Assembly: GCF_036785885.1 (NCBI RefSeq)
Contig: NC_092317.1
Location: 1,862,501-1,926,500 of the forward strand
Direction of reading: 5' to 3'
DNA: 64,000 bases
Source of the DNA: Coffea arabica
Lineage: Eukaryota; Streptophyta; Magnoliopsida; Gentianales; Rubiaceae
A program made the translations under genes and the position numbers. Numbering within the stretch: position 1 is the stretch's first letter; each line of letters opens with the position of its first letter. The notes beneath the pieces were generated by a model. The model had not been told where the DNA came from. It ran no database searches and saw only the letters and a program-made list of their open reading frames with translations. This document shows, in pieces, positions 47,501-58,498 of the stretch.

Positions 47501-50500
47501 TATGGCGTTACACCAAATACTTACGAGGTCTTAGTTAGTATCTCATATTATTGTTGATATAGTGTATTTCTGGGGGTAACTTTGTAAGAATAACTTGTTA
47601 TGCTGTTGCAGAAAATACTTTACAGCTGTCTCATGCTACTATTCTGTTGAACAAGAAGTGTGCATATATGGATCAAGACTCTTGTATTACCATTTGATTC
47701 ATTTCTTTGTTTTTCTTATGGCATAGCATCTGCAACTAAGCTTTTTTCCAGATTTTTAATCAAAATTTAGTTTTCTTTCTTGATTTGAAAAGATATATTT
47801 AGCTTAGTAGTTGATATCAGACTTCCATCACTAATCCCCTCCTCACATATTTCAGGTATATCCTATTTTGCGAAGAAAGAAGTTCGCGCACTTCTGAGAG
47901 AGGTCAGCTTCGACTACAAAACTCTCAGCCTAGCTGACCTGGCTTTGTATGAAATGTCTATTGGCTCTTTCTGATTCCTGAGAAGCACAACCCACCACAT
48001 ACACAAGCATGTATGTCAGGTTATTTACAAAAAATATTGTGGGTTTTATTCAAAATTTTTTAAAAAAATATTGGGGTTGATTTGCCACAATATAGAAAGC
48101 GATGTTGTAAAAGTCTACTTTAAAATTGATACCACAGAATCAACTTCCAAATCGAAATCCGGACATGTACAAACAAATCACTTTTGAAACCAATTATGAG
48201 TTCTTAGTCATGGGCCTTGTGGTTGACCTTTCTTTCATGATGAAGTGAAATTTCAGATGCTTTCCCTAACAATTGTTTTGGGTATATACGGGTATTAAGT
48301 AGGGCAAAGGAATTTAGGCTCAGGTTGTTGGTATTAAGTCTGGGAGCTTGAGGAAAGAACTGAGGGTTTTTTGTGATTGGGGGAGTTGAGAGTGGGAATT
48401 AGGGAAGAAGAACTATAGTGGAGGGACTAGATATGTGGTTTCATTAAGAGATCGATTTGTCTAATTATGGAACTCAAATAAATAAATAAATAAATATATT
48501 AAATTTAGAACAATACCAGCAGTGTTTGTGTAAATGACCCAATGTATGTATTTGCATTGCTTGCCTGGAAGTAAATATGCGCACATGGATTTTCTTGAAG
48601 ATCAGATTTAGTTTTGATAATTGAACTGCTCCTTCAATTCATCAAATGAAGCTGTGTCTGCAATCTTATTCGTAAAATGGATTCAGATACTAGCTATTGG
48701 TTTAGAGTGGAACATGCAATGCACAGAAATCATGGTGATGAAGGCTAAGAATGCAGGAGCTTTGTTTAATTCAGTCTTAGAGATCCTTTCCTTTGAAATG
48801 TAGTCTTATAATTCTTAGCTACATACCTTTGTGAAATGAAGAGAGTTTCTTACTTGAATTTCAAACAATGAGATTTGTAATTACAAGGTTCAAATGAAAA
48901 TCAAATTGATAAATGGATAAAGTCAGATAGTTCATTGATCTACTTATTTTCATTCACTTGAGAACTTTATGCTGAAGTCCTAGGGCATGTTCTTTGTCTT
49001 CTTATTCAGTCCGCTTTACAAGTTTGTTTTCCTCTTAGCTGCTTAAGAAAATGTCATTACTGAAAAAGCGATTTGAAAAGTTCAAAGGGTGTATTCAACC
49101 TGAAGATCTTGAAAAGTAATGTGCCGGCTATGAAAAACACTAGAAAACATCTCTAGAAGTGCTTTGGGAAACAGTTATTTTTAGCTTTTCCTGTAGCTAA
49201 AAGCAAACACAAGCCTGCTAGAATGGTTTTTTCCTCAATATATTTGGTTTAGCTTATTTTAGGAAGATGCTAAGGAGCCTTAAGATGTCTGATATTTTTA
49301 TAAGGAAATGTTATGAGTCTCTTTGCGAATAATTTCAATGAGGTTGCACGTACAATATTTACTCTGAAAACTGATTCGGGAGTGTTGTACAAGTATATAT
49401 GCCAGCTGCGCAAGAAAGAACATGAAACAGAAGAAAAATAAAAGATTCATAGTGCATTAAGGAATTCAGTTCTGATGAGATCTGAAGCCCCAAACATATG
49501 CAATGCTCAAGAATGTGAAAGGCAAACCTTTCACTCCTCAAGTTTCATACTGTTTGGTGATACTTGTTCAATAGCATTGGGCATCTCGTCTTCTTACAAT
49601 GATAGACATCCGAGTTTATTTGTGTCAGGATCTCTTCTTCTTACAATTATATGCATCTGAAATTCTTCATCTCAGGATCCGACATTTTGGACATATAGAC
49701 CCTTGTCTGAGCTGATGATTCGGGCAGCAGCAGATGATGTCCATTTTCTCCTTTACATACACCACAAGATAATGGAAAAACTGAGTGAAGTGTCCCTATG
49801 GAGACTTGCTGTCCGTGGAGCTCTCCATTGTCGTTGTTATTGTGTTAATGACAATGAACAGGCAGATTGGCCACCCCTCCCATCAATTCCAGGTATTCTT
49901 ACTTGTCCTGCACTGAGGTCCTCTTCAGTGCAGTCATCTACTGCCATTGATACTGGTAGAACACAGTACGCTACCATGTCTAAAATTTTAACCTTGGAGG
50001 TTAAAACAGCAGCATTTAGGTGCTTAAAAGTTACTTTAGGTCCTATAGGCCAAAGAAAAACTCTGTTGACACCATGAAATTAGAAAGGGTAACCCCCTTG
50101 TGGGTAGGCCAAAAGTCAGGAAGCCTTCATGTGTTTCAAAAACCTCTAGAAAACCCCCTTATGTTTTAAACTAAACTAGAACATGGATGGAACCATCCAT
50201 GTTGCTGGAGATACCAGGTGCACTCACCTAATATGCAAGTACAAAATAACCTTGTAAAGGCAATTTTGGTAACTTTGTGATTCTTTTTTCTTTTGTCTTT
50301 CCTTCTCTTTTTTTTCTTTTTCCTTTCCTTTTCTTTTTTCTTTTCTCCTTCCTGGGTTTCCTTCTCCAGACCGACTATTTTCCCCCACCCACGACTACTG
50401 CTACCCCCCCCCCCCCCCCCCCCCAAAAAAAAATTATGACAACCATGAAGCTATCCTCTTTCTCTCTTTTCTTTCTTTCTTCTTCCTTTTGATTCTTTGA

Positions 50501-52608
50501 TTCTTCTCCATCAAACACCATCACCCCCACCTGTGTCTTCATCCACCACCATAACTATTGCTGCCTCCTCCCCATCTCCATTATTGTTGTTATCTTGGTC
50601 ATGATTGTCATGGTCGTTGCCATCCACTGTGTTCGTTGATTGTTAAGTGATGCCAACTATGACCATAGATTTTGTGACTTTGTTGTATGATTGAAATCCT
50701 ATTAAAGTTAGATCTATATTCTAGCAAGTACCTGGGATATGCTATATGTTAATTGGTGAAAACTAAAGGAAAGTGGTGATGGAGCTGTGGAAATAGATTT
50801 TGGCAAATTTCATCACTGTTCATAGCCTAATCTACCACTCCATGGCTATTTTTTTGATTATATCAAATACAAGAATTGTGATCTATGTAGAAATCAAAGT
50901 TTGGGGTGTAAATTTCCCCAAATTCTGGCCGACAATGGTACTTGGCGATGCGGCATTGCAGCTGCGCCACCACTCCTCCAGGTGATCAAACCCAATTTGA
51001 TCCATTGAGAAGACAAATTTTGATAAATTATATTTTGACCCACAAAGTTTTTAACAAATCCACATATAGTTTGAAAAAAAATCTTATTATGACATCTTTA
51101 CTTTTAGTAAATCCACAAAAATGTTTACTGTTTCAAAAAGAAAAATAAAACACGAGGAATTTTTTTTTAAAAAAAAGGAGGGTAGAATAGACATTTCTAG
51201 GGATGGTTTTAATCCATGTTCCAGTTTAGTTTAAAGCATAAGGGGGTTTTCTGGGGGTTTTTGAATCACATTGGGGCTTCCTCACTTTCGGCCAAACTAT
51301 AAAAGGGTTCTGTGTATTTTACCCAATCAAAAATTTTCCAAGCGGACAGAGACCTAAATTTCTATCAGATTCATTTGTTTGAAGAGATGTGCCTACTTGC
51401 TGTCCAGACGAGGATGCTCTAACAACGCAGGTATTTGAAGTCGAAGGCAACTCTATGTGATATCTGGTAGTTCAGAACAACCACGTGATAGAGCCGCCTA
51501 GTTGATTGCAAGATATGAGACACAGCCTGTTTGTATACTATCGACTTAAAGCTTGACTCTCTCTCATTACAAATTAAAGGCACTGTAAAAGAAAATACTG
51601 AAGCTTGTGTGGAACCCAATTCCTGCATTCATGACAAAATAGCCCAAGACCTCTTTGCAGTAATACCTGAGGGGCAAGCATATGTAGAACTTTGGACTAC
51701 ATTTAGGACATTCAGATATAGGAATTGGTATGTATATCTCATTCCTCTGTTGTGTAGTTCATTTTCAAGTTGTGTTGAGAGACTTGTTTCGTGTGCTTAA
51801 TTGCTAGAAGAGGTTAGGCGCTGTGTGAATCATGGATTTGATGGACAGGATTATAAGATGTGTTTTCCTCTACCAGACTTCTTCAGTGAGGGAAATGCTC
51901 GAGAGCAGGAGATATTGTCAGTGCTCACCGTCCCAGCTGAAAAAATGGGACGAATTATTGGTAGAAAGGGATCTTCAATCTTGTATATCAAAGAATCCTG
52001 CAAGTAACTCTCTCTCTCACATGAGCATATAATTTCACTTCAAGTCATTATGCAATGTCTCCTCTGCAGTGCTGAAATCTTGATTGAAGGGGCTAAAGGG
52101 CCAGTAGAGAAGGCAAGTTTAATTTTATTTATTTGACATTGTCAAGTGCTTTGTTTCTTGAATCAATGAACTTGGGATTGAATCTTTCATCTACATAAAT
52201 TCTTTTAATGTGTCTTTTTTTTTTCCTTTTCATGTCTTTTCTTTTCTTTTAGCCTCAATTTTACTAAAGAAAAAGGTAATACCCAATGGAGACCCTATCA
52301 TTATCACTGTTATAATTGGGGATACTATAACTCTTTCCTTAGGACTGGTTTGCTGATGGCAAGCCTGTGGCTCGTACTTGAGCTCTTGATATTCTTTGTT
52401 TTCCCTGGATCTTCGAGAAGTAATCTTTGTTTCTTCTTCCTGAGAAGTGAATCAAAGTTAGAGAAACAATATACTCTACAATTGTACATTCTAATGGTGC
52501 TGATACCTATCTCTTGGCTTACTCTAGGTCATTATCATGGGACCTGTAAAGCAGGTGCGCAAAGCAGAAGCCATGTTGAGGGGGAGAATGTTGGGAAGTC
52601 AAATCTGA
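44423..52608 (+). CDS. 3'-5' exonuclease plus KH-domain protein gene, interrupted at exon 5
   Basis: Relative of Arabidopsis At2g25910, a DEDD-family 3'-5' exonuclease domain followed by a KH RNA-binding domain. Exons seen: 44423-44477, 44909-45084, 45798-45929, 46025-46075, 46943-47038, 47856-47902, 49676-49892, 51808-52003, 52070-52112, 52528-52608. Exo I is VIGFDCEGVD, Exo II is VIHDCKRDSE, and the Exo III region is MIRAAADDVHFLLYIHHK in exon 7. The KH domain (exons 8-10) has MGRIIGRKGSSILYIKESC with GxxG = GRKG. Exon 5 runs ADRRY then TGA at 47036-47038, where the family has Cys-Gly and a GT donor; no donor is present. As read, the product is 169 residues without Exo III or KH. Later exons remain open and in phase with each other, so the change is recent or the sequence differs from the functional allele. 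Intron 9 starts with GC. Confidence 0.8.
44491..44526. repeat. (CT)n microsatellite in intron 1 of exonuclease/KH gene
   Basis: A run of about 16 CT dinucleotides just after the first donor site. Such tracts vary in length between individuals. Confidence 0.8.
50087..51324. mobile_element. non-autonomous Mutator-like element in intron 7 of exonuclease/KH gene
   Basis: A 1238-bp element whose two ends are inverted copies for about 125 bp. Both begin GGGTAA and share AGGAAGCC, AAAACCCCCTTATG and TTTAAACTAAACT, read in opposite directions. Nine-base flanks AATTAGAAA (50078-50086) and AATCAAAAA (51325-51333) differ at two positions, consistent with an aged 9-bp Mutator target duplication. The interior has a long pyrimidine tract, a poly-C run near 50405-50423 and Pro/His-codon-like CCACCACC sequence, but no transposase. 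The interior could be captured host DNA. Confidence 0.78.
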
Positions 52609-53527
52609 TTTTGTACATGCAGAAGCTGACATCTGACTAATTGCTTAATTTGAAATGTCTTCCTTCTGATCTGTGGAAAGCAATTGGTCCTAATGCAGAA
52701 TTTCTATTAAAAGTTTCTTGCCAGAAAATGGTTCGAAGGTCACTTAAAATTCTGATCCTGGTATTGTTGTGAACCTGTGGTTGATTGGCGGTGCAATGGA
52801 TTAATTTGTGTGGTCAGCAATATTTTGATTGACTTGGACAATTAGAAGTTGAAGTGGGTTTGGTTGTCTTTTACTTTGTGTTGCTCTCCTGGGGAGCCCA
52901 GTATTGCTTCGAGGTTTGGGTTTAGTAATGATGCATCCTTGAAGATGTCATGATTGTTTTTGTATCCAGGGAGGAAATGTTTGAGGATGCTTCTGAATGG
53001 GCACCATCATGTCACGGTATCATGCTCGCAGTGTCCATGTAGTTTATGACTAATATGTTACGCCTTCTTTTGGGCCAATTTGATCACCTTTAGCCAGGAA
53101 TTCTAGGATCTCCTGACTGGACTGACCCAAATTCTAGAAAATGTCATGATAGTGACGGGGCATTGTGAAAGGGATAACAGATCCAACCAGGAATTTTGGC
53201 ATTTCTCTCATGTTGGGGGCCGAGGTTCCAGCATCCATTGGATGTGACAAATTTTGCTGTACATGCATCCAGACGCTGAACGAGCACTCGGGATTATGAA
53301 CTGAAGTTGTCAGTATTGGCACTAAATACTCTGATAGTTGCCATGACAACAACAAAATGACATTTAGGAGTATTAGCAGTATTAGTAGTACCGACATGCC
53401 CATCTTTCACTTCAGTTCTAGACTTCTAGTAGTTTGATGAAGCTGTCACAGGTCAATTAAGGCAGCTAGCTAGCACTAGGCTCTAACATGTCCATTAAAT
53501 CCAGTGGGCAGTTGCCTCTTTTTAAGG
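52609..53527. other. 3' flank of exonuclease/KH gene
   Basis: No further gene recognised. The first few hundred bases are likely 3' UTR. A dyad-like PuPy mix but no known repeat family was noticed. Confidence 0.3.
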
Positions 53528-54190
53528 GATTAGGGTCTTTTTGATAATATAAAAAAGTGCTGAATTTGAATTTTTTCAGACATTCAGATGTTTTGAGTAT
53601 TTGATAAATGAAAATCTATTTGCTGAACTTGTTAAGCAGTGCTGAACCTGTGTGTATTTTTTTCAGCACAAGAATCCTAACTGAATGCTTAATTCTGATA
53701 AGAATCAATAGAATTATTTCAACTATCTCATCTTATTTATCAAATCTACCCTTGTTTGTTAATTATGTTCAAAATTCTTATCTAATTAAATAACATAATA
53801 TTTTTTATCTAACGATTTTTAGTTTCTCTTTTCTCCCTTTTTAATGACTTTCACATCTTCTCCATACTCTTCATATAATATATTTCATCTTTTATATTAA
53901 TTTGATTTAAAAATAAATATTGTCATTTTCATACCTAACAATTTTAAAATAATTAAATCATAAATTCTATTTCTTTTTTGAATGAAAGGATATAAGGGCA
54001 AAATTATCAAATTAAACTTATTAAGCATTCAGTTATAAATATTTATCAAACAGCATAAATAGGTTTAGCATTAAAATTCAGAAATTCATATATTTTTTTC
54101 AGTGCTTAAAATTCAATAAATTAATTGTTTCAGTATTCAGAATTCAGACTTCAGAATTCAGATTCAATTTTGTCAAACGGAATCTTAGTC
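53528..54190. mobile_element. MITE-like element with degenerate inverted ends
   Basis: About 663 bp. The left end GATTAGGGTCTTTTTGATAA resembles the reverse complement of the right end, GACTAAGATTCCGTTTGACAA. Subterminal TTCAGA.ATTCAGA and GTGCTGAA/TTCAGCA motifs are repeated in both orientations. There is no coding capacity and no convincing target duplication. Confidence 0.5.
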
Positions 54191-54484
54191 TCTCGCTTTT
54201 CATTAACTTTTGCAATCTACTATTTGCATTCTAAACTCAATACTAACAGTGTGCCTTAAAAAATTAGAGATTTTGGATTTTTCTTCTTGGTATCCGCTTC
54301 TTAAATTTTACTCTCTTTTTTTTTTTGTTAAAAAAGATTGGGCATGATCCAACGTCAATTTTTTAGGGATTGTAGTTGTATTTGCTGATGTACATGGTAT
54401 CAGGACATCATGAAGTATTGCTTGGATTTTTTGACAAAAATATATTTTTTTGCGTGTATCGATTAGCAAGTCTCAAACCAATTG

Positions 54485-54569
54485 AAATTTAGAGGAGAGT
54501 TGAGTTGGATGGTAAGACTGAAAGCATTGTAAGTCTAAGGTTAAGTTTAAGATTTCGTACTTAAAAGAA
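54485..54569 (+). mobile_element. degenerate tRNA-derived SINE
   Basis: An A-box-like GTTGAGTTGGATGGTAAGA and a B-box-like AAGGTTAAGTTTAAGAT are spaced as in a tRNA promoter and followed by a short A-rich end. Similar 20-bp sequences flank it (TAGCAAGTCTCAAACCAATT at about 54465 and TAGCAAGTCCCATGCCAATT at 54570-54589), consistent with a diverged target duplication. Confidence 0.5.
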
Positions 54570-54589
54570 TAGCAAGTCCCATGCCAATT

Positions 54590-55240
54590 ATATGACTAGT
54601 AATGATTTTTTCCTTTTAAAAAAAAAAAAAACTAGTGATGATAACATTCTAGTAAGAAGATGGTAGAAACTAGAAACAGACAATGATTCGGAATTTGATT
54701 GGTGGTTCGGATGAGTTTTAGTCGGATCTCCTGGACCCACTCCTCCACCACTGTTTCTTGATTTTCCCATGTGAGTGCAGCTCATCCAATCGCTTGAGTT
54801 GCCAATAGTGGTATTCCACGTATGATCTGGAGCATTGGGTTCACGTGTGGCCTCCATCATAGCAATCTGGGCCCCGCGGTCCGCCATCACCCATATGCAG
54901 AGGAACCTGGAGAAGTTTTTGTGGGGCCCATGATGTTAGCCGAGCCGTTGGTCGAACTGGCGGAATAAAACGTGGGAATCCTGGTTTTGAGAGCGGACAA
55001 CTCACGGCCCGTTACCAGAAATAACGCGAGTAGAAGGCATTTATTGTTTGATTTGGACATAATAAGATGGACCACCTTTACTGTGGGCCAAACCAAATGG
55101 CACCAATTGGATAGGTCCAAATGAAGTCCACTGGTACAGCCCAATTTAATCCTGAGAAGCTTTGGAAGAACTTTTCCCTATCTAAAAGTATTAAAAAATA
55201 AAAGGGAAAAAGAAAAAATAAAAATCTTACTTTGTTTAAA
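54590..55240. other. intergenic sequence without recognised features
   Basis: A 12-bp imperfect direct repeat (ACTAGTAATGAT and ACTAGTGATGAT) flanks an A-rich run near 54595-54645. No gene or known repeat seen otherwise. Confidence 0.3.
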
Positions 55241-55605
55241 TGGGATTGAGGCAGTCTATATTTACTGCAGTTGTTGTGGCTGTTTTTTTTTTTTTTTTTA
55301 TTTATGATTTGGTGTATACTCACATTTGCAATTGTACTTGTATAGCGAAAAAGTGACATATACAAATAAAATTCTTCATGAGTATAATAAAATTAAATAA
55401 GTTTATACCACTATCACGTTATGTTAAAAATATAACAACCGTACTAAAATCTAATTTTACCTATCCCAAACCAACTTAAGTCTTCTCTTTCGAATCAATT
55501 CTTCTCCAACTTCTCATGTTGAAGGAAAGCCTATCTCTTGGTGGCCAACTACTCTAGAAATAGTTGGTTGAGACAGTCTGTATTTATTGAAGTTACTGTG
55601 GCTAT

Positions 55606-55636
<31 letters not shown>

Positions 55637-55905
55637 TATATTATGATTTGGTGTATACTTACATATGCGAGTGTACTTGTATAGCGAAAAAGTGACGTAT
55701 ACTAATAAAATTCTTCATGAGTATAATAAAATTAAATAAGTGCACACCACTATCACGTCATGTTAAAAATATAACAACCATGGTAAAATCTGATTTTACC
55801 TATCCCAAACCAATTTAAGTCTTCTCTTTCGAATCAATACTTCTCCAGCTTTTTTTGTGTTCCACCAAATGTAACCACTGAAGGAAAGCCTGTCTCATGT
55901 TAATC
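55241..55905. repeat. 322-bp imperfect tandem duplication
   Basis: Copies at about 55241-55535 and 55563-55905 share GTACTTGTATAGCGAAAAAG, TCACG.TATGTTAAAAATATAA, TTTACCTATCCCAAACCAA and GAAGGAAAGCCT. A poly-T run in copy 1 is replaced by a (GT)n(AT)n tract in copy 2 (about 55603-55637). No ORF is conserved between the copies. Confidence 0.85.
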
Positions 55906-56123
55906 ACATTGCATTCTCCCTTCACGTATTCGACTCACTTTATTGCCATTTGATTGAAAACCAAACTATGCCAACTCAAAACAACAAAACAAAAATGTGT
56001 TTCAAGAGTTGTAATTCTCGCGTAAAAATTATTAGTTAAGATGAGGAAAAATCATTTGGTGAAGATCAGACCTACCGTGCTCTTTAGCTGAATCAGATAA
56101 CAATCCTGGGCAGCCAGAATTTA

Positions 56124-56125
<2 letters not shown>

Positions 56126-56185
<60 letters not shown>

Positions 56186-56201
56186 CGTCCCCCCCCCCCC
56201 C
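56126..56201. repeat. (TA)n microsatellite followed by poly-C
   Basis: About 55 bp of alternating TA directly followed by a short variation and a run of about 14 C. This is unstable low-complexity DNA. Confidence 0.9.
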
Positions 56202-57790
56202 TCTTCCCACCCACGCACCTACGTGTGCATGATCAAGTTTGCTGCTCAAGTGGAAGTTACCAACCAAACCTCTTTGTTCTATACTATGATTTTGTAGCTC
56301 AATGTTAAGTGCCAAATGGGTGTATGTATATGTTGAATGATACAAATATGACTGATTGGAGTGTCAAAATGGATCTAGTTTAAGGACAAACATTTGAAAG
56401 TGATGGAAAAAAAAATGAGCGTTGACACACACAGAAATGTTCTTAAAGAAGTGACAAAATAAGCAATTGCTATGGCAACCCATCCATTGAGCTGTATTGA
56501 TGGGGGGCATGTGGGGCGATGCCTTCACAGTCCAGATGCTCTCTCTCTCTCGACAGAGACAGAGACAGAGACAGAGGCAGATAGAGAGGGGCATGCAGTG
56601 AGAACTAGTCTCTAGAAAATGGAGGATTTGTGGAGTTTATGAGATGTGAAAAGACAAAATCCTAGGAGCGAGCGGTGCCTGCTCCTCCCCCCTAAGTCCT
56701 ATCTTCTCTTCTGAGTTCTTCTGACTATTTTGCTTGCATAGCCTTCCACCAAGTTTTAATTTTGTTTATCCTCCCCTCCGCCCACGAACCCACTAGTACT
56801 TGTTCTATATTTTCATCTTGAAGGCGATCATGATACGAAAATCCTAAGAAATATTTCTTCAGATCTGTCAAAGATTATATATGTTCTACATCTGGTCTTT
56901 TTTTTAGCATATACTAGTCCATAAATTAAAAAAAAGAAACATCCCAAGTTTCAATCCAAGCTGATATTTCTACTCAGGCCAGCTAATCAAGCGTGGCCCT
57001 GAAGACTGCGTCTTCTAATACAGCGTTGGCGAGTATATACAGTGAAGGAAGTTACAGCTCTGGTATCAAGAACAGACAAGGGCAAGCAGTTTGTGTCATC
57101 CATTCGGGTGGGTTACCTAATGCATTTCCAGCTATGGTTGTAATCCAAGCAATTTCGACTTAGAAACAAATGAACAAGTCTTTGCATACATCTTATTATT
57201 AGAATAATAATAAAAAAAGGAGCAAATTTCTTTGCCTTGAATAAAAAGAATATAAGTATTACCACCATAAAATTTAAAAAAAAAAAAGAAGAAAAGGTTA
57301 AAAACTTTTAGCATCAAAAGGCACTGAGGTAAAAAGTAAAACGGTTAAAAACACGAAACGGCTATGATTAAGAATATGATTGATGGAAGTGTTTGAGAAG
57401 GATAGCAAGCTTACCCACAGGGTAGCAACTTTTTTTTTTTTATTACACAACTTTACAGTACGCATGAAGCAGAATGAGCCAAAAGGAAGTCAGACTTCAG
57501 AGTTCTCCACAGGGAAGGTAAGCAATAATATATAATTTGAAATAACATCCAAAATTGCTTTCTTCTGAAATCTCATGCTCCCCATCCGCGAAAAATACTC
57601 TCTTGCAGCCCCCCCACCTAACTAACCAAAAGCTTATCTTTCCAAGACCATTACATCGATCTCCTGTCAACTGTAAAAACTATGTTAGAATATTTGTGCA
57701 AAGCTTCCCCTTTCATCATACTAGTATTATATATATTCAACTACACAGTACACACCACTGCTTGCTCAATCAATCCTTTCTTTCTAATTC
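56202..57790. other. intergenic region upstream of bHLH gene
   Basis: No gene recognised. It contains a (CT)n/(GACAGA)n tract near 56538-56580 and poly-A/poly-T runs. Confidence 0.35.
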
Positions 57791-58498
57791 CTATATAACC
57801 CCTCGAACCAGCAACCATCATATTTTCGTTCAAGAGTGAAGAATATCGGTCCTTCTTCGCTGTTCAAGGTATAATAGCAGTAGTATAAGCCTATAACATC
57901 CTCTTAATTTCAGTAACATCCTCCACAGTTAACCAACTATTGCAGTATATGACTTCTTTCATTTGAACGAGTTTTTTTTTTTCTTTTAACCTTAAATTGC
58001 CCATGTTATCTAGCTGTAAAGTTCGACAAAATTTGTTAGCATAAAACTGACGTTGATGATGATCTTTTGGTTGATGATTGCAGTTTTCAAGGTACAGCAT
58101 TGATTATGGTTGTTAGCACTGTTACCGGATTGTACACAAGATGACACGCATCTGAAGCCATTCCCGCGTCAGCTCTTTGGTTCTCTAACTAAGGCTCAAC
58201 TCGCACGATTTCTTCAGTCGATCGGTTGTTCTTCACACTAAACACTCTCCCGAGGACACAAGCATAAGCAGCTGGATCTAGAGTACTTACTGATTGGTAG
58301 GCTTTTCTAGTTTCTACTGATCAAATACCAGCCCTTTGACTTGGTTTAATTGAGGCAATAAATGCACTAAATACATGCTATAATATATAGGTGGATAAGT
58401 GTCAATTTTGTGCTTGAATTCGGATCTTAATTTTCTGTCAGCTATTCAAGAGCCTTCTTGTCATTTTCTCTGCAACGGCTACAAGTTGCATCATTAAT
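57791..58498 (+). promoter_or_regulatory. bHLH87 TATA box and probable spliced 5' leader
   Basis: CTATATAAC at 57791-57799 is a good TATA box. Downstream, splice-like pairs suggest two leader introns: donor CAAG/GTATAATA at 57869 with acceptor TTGCAG ending 58083, and donor ATTG/GTAGGC at 58297 with acceptor TGTCAG ending 58441. The coding ATG is at 58499. This is inferred from signals only; no transcript was available. Confidence 0.4.

Noticed and set aside
51531-51800. Open stretch with EGQAYVELWTTFRTFRYRNW in intron 7 of the exonuclease/KH gene, followed by a good donor
   Set aside because: Joining it to exon 8 puts a stop at the junction, whereas exon 7 (ends CCA G) joins directly to exon 8 (AA GAG GTT) in phase. 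It may be an alternative or decayed exon, but I cannot support it.
56032-56345. ORFs with Tyr-Ile repeats
   Set aside because: They come from the (TA)n tract.
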